The translations under genes and the position numbers were made by a program. A stretch of DNA of 64,000 bases from Pseudomonas sp. PSKL.D1. Lineage in GTDB: Bacteria > Pseudomonadota > Gammaproteobacteria > Pseudomonadales > Pseudomonadaceae. The stretch lies in contig NZ_CP118607.1 in assembly GCF_028898945.1 (NCBI RefSeq), positions 868,001-932,000 of the forward strand. The letters run 5' to 3'. Under the pieces are notes generated by a model, which made no database searches, was not told the origin of the DNA, and was given only the letters and a program-made list of their open reading frames with translations. Shown one piece after another: positions 9,328 to 18,453 of the stretch. The stretch's first letter is position 1. The number at the start of each line of letters is the position of its first letter.

Positions 9328-9361
9328 GTTTGGGGCCGCTGATGCGGCCCCAAACATTTTT
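9328..9361 (+). terminator. rho-independent terminator after pcaG
   Basis: A 12-bp perfect stem (GTTTGGGGCCGC and its complement), loop TGAT, then ATTTTT. It directly follows pcaG and ends at the stop codon of the convergent trmA gene. Confidence 0.88.
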
Positions 9362-10445
9362 AGCGGCGAACCAGCAGCACCCCACTCTCCATATGGTGGG
9401 TATACGGGAACTGGTCAAACAACGCACACCGCTCGATGCGGTGCGTGTCCTGCAATTGCTCGATGTTCGCCGCCAGCGTTTCCGGGTTGCACGAGATGTA
9501 CAGAATCCGCTCGAAACGCCGGGTCAGCTCGCAGGTGTCCGGGTCCATGCCAGCGCGCGGTGGGTCGACGAATACCGTGCCGAAGTCGTAGCTCTTCAGG
9601 TCGATGCCTTCCAGCCGGCGGAACGGGCGCACCTCATTCAATGCCTGAGTCAGCTCTTCAGCCGACAACCGCACCAGGCGCACGTTACCCACGCCATTCT
9701 CGTCCAGGTTGCTCAGCGCTGCGTTCACCGATGTTTTGCTGATCTCGGTTGCCAGCACCTGGCGCGCACGGGTAGCCAGCGGCAAGGTGAAGTTGCCGTT
9801 GCCGCAGTACAGCTCCAGCAGGTCGTCATCGCGCTCGCCCATGGCCTCGAAGGCCCAGGTCAGCATTTTCTGGTTCACGGCACCGTTGGGCTGGGTGAAT
9901 GCGCCTTCCGGCTGGCGGTAGCTGAACACACGGCCGGCCACATTCAGTTCTTCAACGGCATAGTCACGGCCAATCACCAGGCGTTTGCCCTTGGAGCGGC
10001 CAATGATGCTCACGCCCAGTTCGCTTGCCAGCTGGTGTGCAGCCGCTTCCCAGGCGTCGTCGAGCGGGCGGTGGTAGCACATGGTGACCATCGCGTCGCC
10101 AGCCAGGGTGGTGAGGAACTCCACCTGGAACAGGCGATTGCTCAGATCCTCGCTGGCTTGCCAGGCGGCTTTCAGGCGCGGCATCAGCGCGTTGATGCGC
10201 TCGCTGGCGATGGGGAAGTCGTCGATCAGGATTGCCTTGTGCTTCTCGCCAGGGGCGAACATCGCATAGTGGCGCTGGCCCTCTTCGCGCCACAGGCGGA
10301 ACTCCGCGCGCAGGCGGTAGTGCTCGCGCGGGGAGTCGAACACGGCCGGCTCCGGCGCCCCGAAGGGCGCCAGCAGCTCGCGCAGGCGGGCAACTTTGCC
10401 CTGCAGCTGCGCATCGTAGGCGGATGGGTCGAAAACGGCACTCAT
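9360..10445 (-). CDS. trmA: tRNA (uracil-5-)-methyltransferase
   Basis: A 361-residue SAM-dependent enzyme that makes 5-methyluridine at position 54 of tRNA. Visible family features are the SAM site block [18 protein letters not shown], the [13 protein letters not shown] motif, and the catalytic Cys and following region in [12 protein letters not shown]. Length is normal (E. coli 366). Its ATG overlaps the stop of the upstream purine permease by 4 bp (ATGA), so the two are translationally coupled. Its stop abuts the pcaG terminator. Confidence 0.96.
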   Translation of the reverse strand: MSAVFDPSAYDAQLQGKVARLRELLAPFGAPEPAVFDSPREHYRLRAEFRLWREEGQRHYAMFAPGEKHKAILIDDFPIASERINALMPRLKAAWQASEDLSNRLFQVEFLTTLAGDAMVTMCYHRPLDDAWEAAAHQLASELGVSIIGRSKGKRLVIGRDYAVEELNVAGRVFSYRQPEGAFTQPNGAVNQKMLTWAFEAMGERDDDLLELYCGNGNFTLPLATRARQVLATEISKTSVNAALSNLDENGVGNVRLVRLSAEELTQALNEVRPFRRLEGIDLKSYDFGTVFVDPPRAGMDPDTCELTRRFERILYISCNPETLAANIEQLQDTHRIERCALFDQFPYTHHMESGVLLVRR

Positions 10446-11737
10446 GCGTTGAACCAGCCCAGCTTGATGACGAACAGGATGGAAAGGATCACCAAGGCCG
10501 GGTTCAGGTCGCGGTAGCGGCCGGAAATCAGCTTGACGGCGGTCCAGGCGATGAAGCCAAAGGCGATACCGTTGGCAATCGAGTAAGTCAGTGGCATGGC
10601 CAGGGCGGTCACGACAACTGGCGCGGCCTCAGTGACGTCGTCCCAGTTTATTTCCGCCATGCCCGAAGCCATCAGTACCGCGACGAACAGCAGCGCCGGG
10701 GCGGTGGCGAAGGCTGGCACGCTGCTGGCCAGCGGGGCGAAGAACAGCGCCAGCAGGAACAGTACGGCAACCACGATGGCTGTCAGGCCGGTGCGGCCCC
10801 CGGCACTCACACCGGCAGCGGATTCGATGTAGCTGGTGGTGGTCGAGGTGCCCAGCAGCGAGCCGGCCATGGCGGCGGTACTGTCGGCAATCAGGGCGCG
10901 GCCCATTTTCGGCATGTGGCCGTCCTTGCCCATCAGGCCGGCGCGTTTTGCAACGCCGATCAGGGTGCCGGAGTTGTCGAACAGGTCGACGAACAGGAAG
11001 GCGAAGATCACGCTCACCAGGCCGACATCCAGTGCACCGGCGATGTCCAGTTGCAGGAAGGTCGGGGCCAGCGATGGCGGCATGGAAACGATACCGCCAA
11101 ATGGAGTTACACCCATGGCGATTGCCGCGACGGTCACGGCCAGAATGCCGATCAGCACGGCGCCGCGTACTTTCAGCGCTTCCAGGCCAACGATCAGGAA
11201 GAAGCCCAGCGTGGCGAGGATGGGCGCGGGCTGCTTGAGGTCACCCAGGCCCACCAGGGTGGCCGGGTTATCGACGACGATGCCGGCGTTATGCAGGGCG
11301 ATCAGTGCCAGGAACAGGCCGATACCGGCTGCAATGGCCGAACGCAGCGGCAGTGGGATACTGTTCACGATCCATTCGCGGATACGGAAGATCGACAGCA
11401 GGAAGAACATCACCGCCGACAGGAACACCGCACCCAGCGCCACCTGCCAGGTGTGGCCCATGTGCAGCACCACGGTGTAGGTGAAGAACGCGTTCAGGCC
11501 CATGCCCGGCGCAAGGGCGATCGGGTAGTTGGCGATCAGGCCCATGGTCACCGAGCCGATGGCCGCGGCCAGGCAGGTGGCGACGAACAGCGCGCCTTTG
11601 TCCATGCCGGTTTCGCCGAGGATGCTCGGGTTGACGAACAGGATGTAGGCCATGGCCAGGAAGGTAGTGACGCCCGCAAGAATCTCGGTGCGCACGTTGG
11701 TGTTGTGTGCTTTTAGTTGAAACAGCCTTTCCAGCAT
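10442..11737 (-). CDS. AzgA-type NCS2 purine (adenine/guanine/hypoxanthine) permease
   Basis: A 431-residue inner-membrane transporter with about 12-14 hydrophobic segments. Motifs of the AzgA/AdeP/GhxP branch of NCS2 are seen: [20 protein letters not shown] near the N-terminus, [17 protein letters not shown], and [20 protein letters not shown] in the second half. It probably imports adenine, guanine or hypoxanthine with protons. It is the first gene of a two-gene unit with trmA (4-bp overlap). A possible -10 (TATGAT) lies at 11849-11844 on the minus strand. I see no purine-riboswitch architecture in the 277-bp upstream region. Confidence 0.9.
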   Translation of the reverse strand: MLERLFQLKAHNTNVRTEILAGVTTFLAMAYILFVNPSILGETGMDKGALFVATCLAAAIGSVTMGLIANYPIALAPGMGLNAFFTYTVVLHMGHTWQVALGAVFLSAVMFFLLSIFRIREWIVNSIPLPLRSAIAAGIGLFLALIALHNAGIVVDNPATLVGLGDLKQPAPILATLGFFLIVGLEALKVRGAVLIGILAVTVAAIAMGVTPFGGIVSMPPSLAPTFLQLDIAGALDVGLVSVIFAFLFVDLFDNSGTLIGVAKRAGLMGKDGHMPKMGRALIADSTAAMAGSLLGTSTTTSYIESAAGVSAGGRTGLTAIVVAVLFLLALFFAPLASSVPAFATAPALLFVAVLMASGMAEINWDDVTEAAPVVVTALAMPLTYSIANGIAFGFIAWTAVKLISGRYRDLNPALVILSILFVIKLGWFNA

Positions 11738-11911
11738 GCCCGCTCCCCGAGGCGCCCCCGGCGCCGTGAATGTATCGACCCCAACAGCAAAGCACAGACC
11801 GTAGCGGGTGCCGTGATTTTGTGTGGGGTGGAAAAAAGCCGCGCATCATACCAGCATGCTTGGCGGGGGCCTATGGCCGTTGGGGGGATGGGTGTTTCCA
11901 AACCTGTGCTG

Positions 11912-12002
11912 GCCTCATCGCGGCGGTCCGACGCCTCGATGAATCCGCTCCTACAAGCGATGGTATTCCCCTGTAGGAGCGGATTTATCCGCGATGAGGC
12001 CC
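11912..12002. repeat. REP pair (BIME-like) between permease and MFS genes
   Basis: Outer arms GGCCTCATCGCGG and CCGCGATGAGGCC enclose inner arms GAATCCGCTCCTAC and GTAGGAGCGGATT, forming a long nested inverted repeat. It fills the intergenic space downstream of the minus-strand MFS gene and upstream of the permease promoter. Confidence 0.8.
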
Positions 12003-12014
12003 GAACAGGCTACA

Positions 12015-13235
12015 TCAACCGCTGTGCAACCGATCCCGATTGGCCAGTGTCGGGAACAGCTTTATCCACACCCCGGTCACCACCAGCGTACCCACCCCAC
12101 CCAGCACCACTGCCGGTACGGTCCCGAACCAGTGCGCCGTCACCCCGGATTCAAACTCGCCAAGCTGGTTCGAAGCCCCGATGAACAACCCGTTCACCGC
12201 GCTGACCCGCCCACGCATCTCGTCCGGTGTCTCCAGCTGCACGAATGCACCGCGGATCACCATGCTGATCATGTCCGCCGCCCCCAGCACCACCAGCACC
12301 GCCAGCGAGAACCAGAACGACGTCGACAGCCCGAACGCGATGGTCGCCACGCCAAACACACCCACTGCCGTGAACATGGTGCGGCCCACCTTGCGTTCCA
12401 CCGGGAAGCGCGCCAGCCAGAACGACATCAACAATGCCCCTACCGCTGGTGCCGAGCGCAACAGGCCAAGCCCCCAGGGGCCGGTGAGCAGGATGTCCTT
12501 GGCGAACACGGGCAGCAGCGCGGTGGCGCCACCCAGCAGTACGGCGAACAGGTCGAGCGAGATCGCCCCGAGGATGTCGGGCCGGCTGCGAATGAAGCGG
12601 ATGCCGGCCAGCAATGATTCCAGGCTGGCACGGCCTTTTTGCGGTACTTGCTGGCGCGAGTCGAGGCTGAGCATCAGCAGGCAGGCAATGCCGTAAAGCG
12701 CAACGGTCGGGCCGTATACCCAGATGCTGCCGAAGGCATACAGGAAGCCGCCCACGGCCGGCGCAACGATGGTCGCCGCCTGGGTCGCCGAGGCCGATGC
12801 CGCCACTGCACGGGGGAACAACCCCGGAGGCACGACATTGGGCAGCAACGCCTGGGTAGCCGGCATTTCAAACGAGCGGGTAGCGCCGAGCAGGAACGCA
12901 AGGGCAAAGATCAACTCGCGGCTGACGTTGTCGGTGGCGCTGCCCAGCGCCAGCGCCAGGGCAATCAACCCCTGCAGGGTCTGGCACAGGGCGGCGACCT
13001 TGCGCCGGTCGTAGCGGTCGGCCACGTGCCCGGTGTGCAACATGAACAGCACGCGCGGGGCAAACTCGACCAGCCCGACCAGGCCCAGATCCAGCACATT
13101 GCCGGTCAGTTGGTAGAGGTGCCAGCCGATGGCCACGGTGAGCATCTGAAAGCCGCTGGCGGTAAACACGCGGGCCAGCCAGAAGGCAATGAAAGGGCGA
13201 TGGTGACGCAACAACTGCGGTGCGGAATCGGACAT
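12015..13235 (-). CDS. MFS transporter of the EntS-like family
   Basis: A 406-residue 12-helix major facilitator. The A-motif-like loop GHVADRYDRRKVAALCQ between TM2 and TM3 and the overall pattern match the MFS_3/EntS group, which includes the enterobactin exporter. An efflux role is likely, but no siderophore gene is nearby, so the substrate is unknown. It is divergent from cioAB, separated by 354 bp. Length is typical of the family. Confidence 0.82.
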   Translation of the reverse strand: MSDSAPQLLRHHRPFIAFWLARVFTASGFQMLTVAIGWHLYQLTGNVLDLGLVGLVEFAPRVLFMLHTGHVADRYDRRKVAALCQTLQGLIALALALGSATDNVSRELIFALAFLLGATRSFEMPATQALLPNVVPPGLFPRAVAASASATQAATIVAPAVGGFLYAFGSIWVYGPTVALYGIACLLMLSLDSRQQVPQKGRASLESLLAGIRFIRSRPDILGAISLDLFAVLLGGATALLPVFAKDILLTGPWGLGLLRSAPAVGALLMSFWLARFPVERKVGRTMFTAVGVFGVATIAFGLSTSFWFSLAVLVVLGAADMISMVIRGAFVQLETPDEMRGRVSAVNGLFIGASNQLGEFESGVTAHWFGTVPAVVLGGVGTLVVTGVWIKLFPTLANRDRLHSG

Positions 13236-13418
13236 CGGAAGCAGCAGCCTCGGCGCAGTAGAGGGGCCCGAAGCGTATCATCTGTTTGTAACAAGTAGTT
13301 ACTGTTTGCTCGAATCGGCACTGTTTCACGCTTTTTAAAAGAGGGTGGGGCAACAGGTCACGCGGCAATCAACCACACGGCCGGTCGGGCTTTTCGGGAC
13401 TATGCTTCCTAAAAGTCG

Positions 13419-13432
13419 TTGATCTGGATCAA
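13419..13432. promoter_or_regulatory. perfect ANR/FNR box upstream of cioAB
   Basis: TTGAT-CTGG-ATCAA matches the FNR/ANR consensus TTGAT-N4-ATCAA with no mismatch, 158 bp before the cioA start. In P. aeruginosa ANR represses cioAB when oxygen is low (established knowledge), so the same control is likely here. Confidence 0.82.
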
Positions 13433-13462
13433 TCGTTGCTTTTGCAACGATCAGGCAACGAT
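13432..13462. repeat. GCAACGAT inverted and direct repeats by the ANR box
   Basis: ATCGTTGC-TTTT-GCAACGAT (13432-13451) is a perfect 8-bp inverted repeat, and another GCAACGAT lies at 13455-13462. It overlaps the last base of the ANR box. It could bind a second regulator or form a hairpin in the leader; no known family is recognised. Confidence 0.6.
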
Positions 13463-13589
13463 TTGGCCTTAGGGCCCGATTCCCTGCGATCGCACAGAAC
13501 AATTCCAACTCGCCGCACTCGACCACCGTGGGGGCAGTAGGCGCCAGGGCCAAAAGCCTGAACGCCGGATTATCTGAAGAGGAAGCACT

Positions 13590-15026
13590 ATGTTCGGCTT
13601 AGAGGCCCTAGATCTCGCCCGAATCCAGTTTGCGTTCACCGTGTCGTTTCACATCCTGTTCCCGGCCATCACCATTGGCCTGGCGAGCTACCTGGCCGTA
13701 CTCGAAGGCCTTTGGCTGCGCACCCACGAGCAGGTCTACCGTGACCTTTATCATTTCTGGTCGAAAATCTTCGCCGTCAACTTCGGTATGGGCGTGGTGT
13801 CCGGCCTGGTCATGGCGTACCAATTCGGTACCAACTGGAGCCGTTTCTCCGACTTCGCCGGTGCGGTCACCGGGCCATTGCTTACCTATGAAGTGCTGAC
13901 TGCCTTCTTCCTCGAGGCAGGCTTCCTGGGGGTGATGCTGTTCGGCTGGAACCGCGTCGGCCGTGGCTTGCACTTTTTCGCCACGGTAATGGTGGCGCTG
14001 GGTACGCTGGTTTCGACCTTCTGGATTCTGGCCTCCAACAGCTGGATGCAAACACCACAAGGCCACGAAATCATCGATGGCCGAGTGGTCCCGGTGGATT
14101 GGTTGGCAATCATCTTCAACCCGTCGTTCCCCTACCGCCTGATGCACATGGCCACCGCTGCCTTTGTGGCCACCGCGTTCTTCGTCGGTGCATCGGCTGC
14201 CTGGCACCTGCTGCGCGGGCGCGATAACCCGGCGGTACGCAAGATGCTGTCGATGGCCATGTGGATGGCGCTGATCGTGGCGCCTGTGCAGGCCGTGATC
14301 GGCGATTTCCATGGCCTCAATACGCTCAAGCACCAACCGGTCAAAATTGCAGCCATTGAAGGCCACTGGGAAAACGTGCCGGGTGAGCCAACCCCACTGA
14401 TCCTGTTCGGCATCCCCGACATGAAGGCTGAAACTACACACTTCAAGCTTGAAATCCCCGCGCTCGGCAGCCTGATCCTGACCCACAGCCTGGACAAACA
14501 AGTGCCGGCAATGAAGGAGTTCCCACCCGAAGACCGCCCCAACTCGACCATCGTGTTCTGGTCGTTCCGGGTCATGGTCGGACTGGGCATGCTGATGATC
14601 TTCGTTGGCCTGTGGAGCCTGTGGCTGCGCAAGCGCGGCACGCTCTACAGTTCGCGCCCGTTCCTCTACCTGACACTTTGGATGGGCCCATCCGGGCTGA
14701 TTGCCATCCTGGCCGGCTGGTTCACCACCGAGATCGGCCGCCAGCCGTGGGTGGTTTATGGGCTGATGCGCACGTCGGAAGGGGTGTCCAACCACAGTTA
14801 CGCCCAGCTTGGCTTTACGTTGATCGCCTTTGTAGTGGTGTACTTCGCCCTGTTCGGCACTGGCCTGGGCTACATGATGCGCCTGGTGCGCAAAGGGCCG
14901 AAAACCGGCGAAGGCGAGGAGCACACCCCCGGAGGCCCGGGCCAGAAACGCACCCCGGCACGGCCGTTGTCCGCCGCCGATGATGGCCATGAGGCCAAGC
15001 CCGCCAGCCTGAGCAAGGAGATCTGA
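13590..15026 (+). CDS. cioA: cyanide-insensitive bd-type quinol oxidase subunit I
   Basis: A 478-residue cytochrome bd-type subunit I carrying the haems of this terminal oxidase. It opens with MFGLEALDLARIQFAFTVSF and holds the axial-ligand His region SFHILFPAITIGLASYL, the conserved FAVNFGMGVVSGLVMAYQFG, and a GRQPWVVYGLMRT motif. The periplasmic Q-loop is short, as in CIO rather than E. coli CydA. It oxidises ubiquinol and reduces oxygen to water at the inner membrane. A ribosome-binding site (GAGGAA) precedes ATG 13590. cioB starts 3 bp after its stop. Confidence 0.96.
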   Translation: MFGLEALDLARIQFAFTVSFHILFPAITIGLASYLAVLEGLWLRTHEQVYRDLYHFWSKIFAVNFGMGVVSGLVMAYQFGTNWSRFSDFAGAVTGPLLTYEVLTAFFLEAGFLGVMLFGWNRVGRGLHFFATVMVALGTLVSTFWILASNSWMQTPQGHEIIDGRVVPVDWLAIIFNPSFPYRLMHMATAAFVATAFFVGASAAWHLLRGRDNPAVRKMLSMAMWMALIVAPVQAVIGDFHGLNTLKHQPVKIAAIEGHWENVPGEPTPLILFGIPDMKAETTHFKLEIPALGSLILTHSLDKQVPAMKEFPPEDRPNSTIVFWSFRVMVGLGMLMIFVGLWSLWLRKRGTLYSSRPFLYLTLWMGPSGLIAILAGWFTTEIGRQPWVVYGLMRTSEGVSNHSYAQLGFTLIAFVVVYFALFGTGLGYMMRLVRKGPKTGEGEEHTPGGPGQKRTPARPLSAADDGHEAKPASLSKEI

Positions 15027-15029
15027 GCC

Positions 15030-16037
15030 ATGGGTATCGACCTTCCGCTGATCTGGGCCGTGATCATCATCTTTGGCGTGATGATGTACGTGGTGATGGA
15101 CGGCTTCGACCTGGGTATCGGCATGCTTTTCCCCTTCGTCAAGGGCGAGCAGGACCGCGATGTGATGATGAATACCGTTGCCCCCGTGTGGGACGGTAAC
15201 GAAACCTGGTTGATCCTCGGCGGCGCCGGTTTGTTCGGGGCGTTTCCGATGGCCTACTCGGTAGTGCTCGAAGCGCTGTACCTGCCGCTGATCCTGATGC
15301 TGATCGGCTTGATCTTCCGGGGCGTGGCCTTCGAGTTCCGCTTCAAGGCCAAGGCCGACAAGCGCCACATCTGGGACAAGGCGTTCATCTGGGGTTCGCT
15401 GGTGGCCACGTTCTTCCAGGGCGTTGCGCTAGGGGCGTTCCTGGAGGGGTTCAAGGTGGTCGACCGGCACTTTGCCGGCGGGACGCTTGACTGGTTGACG
15501 CCGTTCAGCCTGTTCTGCGGGCTGGGCCTGGTCGTGGCCTACACCCTGCTGGGCTGTACCTGGCTGATCATGAAAACCGAAGGGCCGTTGCAGCGGCAGA
15601 TGCATGGCCTGGCCAGGCCGCTGGCCTTGGTACTGCTGGTGGTGATCGGTATCGTCAGCCTGTGGACGCCGATTGCCTACCCGCAAATTGCCGATCGCTG
15701 GTTCAGCATGCCCAACCTGATCTGGTTCATGCCTGTGCCGCTGCTGGTGCTGGTGACCTTCTATGGGCTGCTCAAGGCGGTAGCGCGCAATGCCCACTAC
15801 ACACCGTTCTTGCTGACTCTGGTGCTGATCTTCCTGGGCTACAGCGGCCTTGGCATCAGCCTGTGGCCGAACATCATCCCGCCATCAATCTCGATCTGGG
15901 ATGCCGCCGCGCCGCCGCAGAGCCAGGGCTTCATGCTGGTGGGCACGTTGTTCATCCTGCCGTTCATCCTGGGGTACACCTTCTGGAGCTATTACGTGTT
16001 CCGCGGCAAGGTTACCCATGAAGATGGCTATCACTAG
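15030..16037 (+). CDS. cioB: cyanide-insensitive bd-type quinol oxidase subunit II
   Basis: A 335-residue polytopic partner of CioA. The hallmark subunit II motifs GFDLGIGMLFPF, NTVAPVWDGNETWLILGGAG and FPMAYSVVLEALYLPLILML are present. The ribosome-binding site AAGGAG lies at the end of cioA. Length is normal. A 50-residue DUF2474 gene follows after 11 bp and probably completes the operon. Confidence 0.96.
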   Translation: MGIDLPLIWAVIIIFGVMMYVVMDGFDLGIGMLFPFVKGEQDRDVMMNTVAPVWDGNETWLILGGAGLFGAFPMAYSVVLEALYLPLILMLIGLIFRGVAFEFRFKAKADKRHIWDKAFIWGSLVATFFQGVALGAFLEGFKVVDRHFAGGTLDWLTPFSLFCGLGLVVAYTLLGCTWLIMKTEGPLQRQMHGLARPLALVLLVVIGIVSLWTPIAYPQIADRWFSMPNLIWFMPVPLLVLVTFYGLLKAVARNAHYTPFLLTLVLIFLGYSGLGISLWPNIIPPSISIWDAAAPPQSQGFMLVGTLFILPFILGYTFWSYYVFRGKVTHEDGYH

Positions 16038-16048
16038 AAGGCCAAATC

Positions 16049-16201
16049 ATGACCGGTAAACCTGGCCTGGAAGAGAAAAAACCGCTGTGGCAGCGTTTGG
16101 GTTGGCTGCTGTTGATCTGGGCGATGAGTGTGGCTGCGCTGGGGGTGGCGGCCTGGGTGATGAGGTTGTTCATGGGGGCGGCGGGGTTGACTACCCATTG
16201 A
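16049..16201 (+). CDS. DUF2474 small membrane protein, third gene of the cio operon
   Basis: A 50-residue protein (MTGKPGLEEKKPLWQRLGWL at the N-terminus) with one membrane helix at about residues 16-42. It matches the DUF2474 family, small single-span proteins regularly encoded after cioAB and analogous to CydX/YbgT, which stabilise bd oxidases. It begins 11 bp after the cioB stop. The gene is easily missed because of its size. A role as an accessory subunit is inferred from context. Confidence 0.82.
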   Translation: MTGKPGLEEKKPLWQRLGWLLLIWAMSVAALGVAAWVMRLFMGAAGLTTH

Positions 16202-16209
16202 GTTCAAAG

Positions 16210-16307
16210 GGGGCCGCAAGGCGGCCCATCGCGGATAAATCCGCTCCTACAGGCCACGCGATCGTGTAGGAGCGGATTTCATCCGCGATGGGCCGCAAAG
16301 CGGCCCC
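16210..16307. repeat. REP pair with GGCCGC flanks after the cio operon
   Basis: Nested inverted repeat: outer arms GGGCCGC...GCGGCCC, inner arms CATCGCGGATAAATCCGCTC and the complementary GAGCGGATTTCATCCGCGATG. It lies between the convergent cio operon and rlmG and may terminate both. Confidence 0.85.
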
Positions 16308-16311
16308 AGCT

Positions 16312-17436
16312 TCACTTGCGAGCCTTGAGAATCACGAACTTCGGCGTCGCCGCCACCTGCTCCACGCCCCGGAACAGCCGCGCCAGCTTGCTGTGATAGC
16401 CCAAATGGCGGTTACCGACGATGTACAAGGCCCCACCTACCACCAAGGCCTCGCGTGCCTGCTGGAACATGCGCCAGGCCAAAAAATCACCTACCACCTG
16501 CTGCTGGTGGAACGGCGGGTTGCACAGCACCACGTCCAGCGACTGCTTTTCAACTCCCGCCAGGCCATCGCCTGCCAGCACATTCACGGCACGCACCCCA
16601 AGTGCCGCCTGCCAGTTTTCCCGCGCCGACTGCACCGCCATGTACGACTCGTCCACCAACGTGTACGTAGCGTCCGGGTTGGCCAAGGCACTGGCAATGG
16701 CCAGTACCCCATTGCCGCAGCCCAAGTCGGCAACTCGCGCATTACCCAGGTTGCGTGGCAGGTGGGGCAGGAAGGCACGGGTGCCGATGTCCAGACCGTC
16801 GCGGCAGAACACGTTGGCATGGTTGACCAGTTCCAGGGCTGGCACATCCAGGCAGTAGCGGGTCGGGTAGGGCGACTTCACTGCAGGGCGGCCTGCCACG
16901 CTGGCAGTCAGCAGGCGAGCCTTCTTCTGTGCCAGCGAAGCCTGCACCGGGCCAATGTACTTTTCCATCAGGTCGCCCGCTGCCCGGGGCAGGTGCTTGA
17001 TCATCGCCCCGGCGATCACCTGTGCACCGGGGGCCAGATGGCCTTGCAGGCGAATCAACTGCTCTTCGAGCAGGGCCAAGGTCTTGGGGACGCGGACCAC
17101 AACCCGGTCAAACGTACCTTCCCACTGCTCGCTGGCTGGCACGAATGGGACGCTGTCGAATGCCTTGCCGTTGCGGGCCAGGTTTTTCTCCAGAGCCAGG
17201 TGGGCCAAGTGGGAGTCGCCGCTGCTGACGACCGAAACATGGCCTGCGAGGCTGGCGGCCAGGGCACCGAAGCTGTCATTCAGGACCAGTACCCGGCAAC
17301 CCGCCCCCAGCGCCTGCCCATGCAACTGATCGAGCAGGTACTCGTCGGCGGCATCAAAGGCTTGCAGTGGGTCGTTGGCCTGATCCGGCTGGCGGAGCAG
17401 GTCGAGTTCGGCGAAGGGGGTGATCAACAGGGGCAT
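16312..17436 (-). CDS. rlmG: 23S rRNA (guanine-N2) methyltransferase RlmG
   Basis: A 374-residue two-domain methyltransferase. The C-terminal half has the SAM site VADLGCGNGVLAIASAL and the catalytic NPPF motif (VVLCNPPFHQQQVVGDFLAW) of N2-guanine methyltransferases. The N-terminal half is a degenerate copy of the fold, as in RlmG and RsmC. RlmG methylates G1835 of 23S rRNA (E. coli numbering). Length matches (E. coli 378). It stands alone between a REP and ppoR. Confidence 0.92.
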   Translation of the reverse strand: MPLLITPFAELDLLRQPDQANDPLQAFDAADEYLLDQLHGQALGAGCRVLVLNDSFGALAASLAGHVSVVSSGDSHLAHLALEKNLARNGKAFDSVPFVPASEQWEGTFDRVVVRVPKTLALLEEQLIRLQGHLAPGAQVIAGAMIKHLPRAAGDLMEKYIGPVQASLAQKKARLLTASVAGRPAVKSPYPTRYCLDVPALELVNHANVFCRDGLDIGTRAFLPHLPRNLGNARVADLGCGNGVLAIASALANPDATYTLVDESYMAVQSARENWQAALGVRAVNVLAGDGLAGVEKQSLDVVLCNPPFHQQQVVGDFLAWRMFQQAREALVVGGALYIVGNRHLGYHSKLARLFRGVEQVAATPKFVILKARK

Positions 17437-17534
17437 GGCATCTGGCTCGGGTACGGGTCTGCCCGTGGGCGGGGTTCGCCACGGGCCGGGTACGCGATTC
17501 TACAGGGGTTTGCGCAAGGTCGCAGAAATGACTG

Positions 17535-18242
17535 TCAGAGCAACCCGCGCATGGCGGCAATGGCGATGGCACCGGCCTTGTTGGATGCATTGGTTTTGGT
17601 GATGACGCTGCGGATATGGAAATTAACCGTGCTCGGCGATAACGACAGGATGCGGGCGATAACAGCGGCAGTCTTGCCATCTGCAGACCACTTGAGTACA
17701 TCGAGCTCCCGTTCGGTGAATTTCGGCGTTGATGGGCAAAGGCTGTTCAGATGGTACTCACTGATGATCGCGTGCAAGGTGTGGCACAGCCACTGCACTT
17801 TGCAGCCTTTTTCGTAAAGCTCGTGGATCGACACTTCACCAAACGGCCGTGCGATGCTCAGCTGGCTTTCATGGTGCTGCATATCGTGCAGCGATTGGGT
17901 CCAGCCGTGGCGCAGGCCATGTTGGCAGGCTTCCTGGCGGTAATCAGGTGCTTCGCGGTACAGATCATCGGTCCACAGCACGGGCATGGTCGTGGTATGG
18001 CTGACACAGGCGGCAGAATCCTGCTTATAGAAGTCTTCGTGCTGATAGCGCTCGACCCACGCGGCTGAATAATTGCTGTAGAGGTAGAGCTTGGGTGCTT
18101 GTGCTGCAAGTTGAAGGCGTACTTTAAGGCCCAGGTATTCCATGTCCAGGTCTTGCGCCAGATGCACTGCAACGTCGAACGCACGCTGCGGTGTACTCTC
18201 ACTGATCAGCTGATGAAGATGCTCGTAGTTCCAAAGAGACAT
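17535..18242 (-). CDS. ppoR: LuxR-family quorum-sensing solo (PpoR-like)
   Basis: A 235-residue LuxR protein with an N-terminal autoinducer-binding domain (about 1-165) and a C-terminal GerE helix-turn-helix (FTERELDVLKWSADGKTAAV through SPSTVNFHIRSVITK). The conserved AHL-site residues Trp, Tyr and Asp are present in AAWVERYQHEDFYKQDSA, but the usual Pro after the Asp is Ser. No luxI is nearby, so it is a solo. Size and position between rlmG and fpr match P. putida PpoR, which binds 3-oxo-acyl-homoserine lactones (family knowledge). Its upstream region holds a TTGTATACAA palindrome. Confidence 0.85.
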   Translation of the reverse strand: MSLWNYEHLHQLISESTPQRAFDVAVHLAQDLDMEYLGLKVRLQLAAQAPKLYLYSNYSAAWVERYQHEDFYKQDSAACVSHTTTMPVLWTDDLYREAPDYRQEACQHGLRHGWTQSLHDMQHHESQLSIARPFGEVSIHELYEKGCKVQWLCHTLHAIISEYHLNSLCPSTPKFTERELDVLKWSADGKTAAVIARILSLSPSTVNFHIRSVITKTNASNKAGAIAIAAMRGLL

Positions 18243-18277
18243 CTGTCACTCCCTCGATTTGGCAGGATCCAATCCGT

Positions 18278-18287
18278 TTGTATACAA
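18278..18287. promoter_or_regulatory. TTGTATACAA palindrome upstream of ppoR
   Basis: A perfect 10-bp palindrome 35 bp before the ppoR start. The same core occurs upstream of the xanthine/uracil permease gene (22957-22970). It resembles operators of GntR-type repressors; the binder is unknown. Confidence 0.4.
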
Positions 18288-18453
18288 GCAAAGATTGTAG
18301 GAAATGTCCGAGTATAGCGTTGGGATTTTTTCGCTATAGCGCACACGATTTTGCGAACCCGAACAGGACGTGTTGCAGTTCCCTTACACGCCAACGGTTT
18401 TTATACTGGCGGCTTTGCGCGACACTTGGCGCATGCTTTCCACGGAGCCCCCC

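Larger units (their letters stand above)
13236..13589. other. 354-bp divergent control region, MFS gene / cioAB
   Basis: No gene is seen here. The half nearest cioA holds an ANR/FNR box (13419-13432) and three copies of GCAACGAT or its complement (13432-13462). The MFS-proximal part is more AT-rich (around 13275-13340) and may hold its promoter. Confidence 0.6.

Noticed and set aside
11738..11911. Purine riboswitch before the purine permease
   Set aside because: No three-way junction with the conserved core sequences could be found; only short GC-rich palindromes near 11751-11765.
13608..15368. 586-codon minus-strand frame opposite cioA-cioB
   Set aside because: Antisense shadow; both plus-strand genes carry full family signatures.
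18243..18453. lux box upstream of ppoR or fpr
   Set aside because: The TTGTATACAA palindrome lacks the CT...AG spacing of a 20-bp lux box, so I list it only as an operator-like site.
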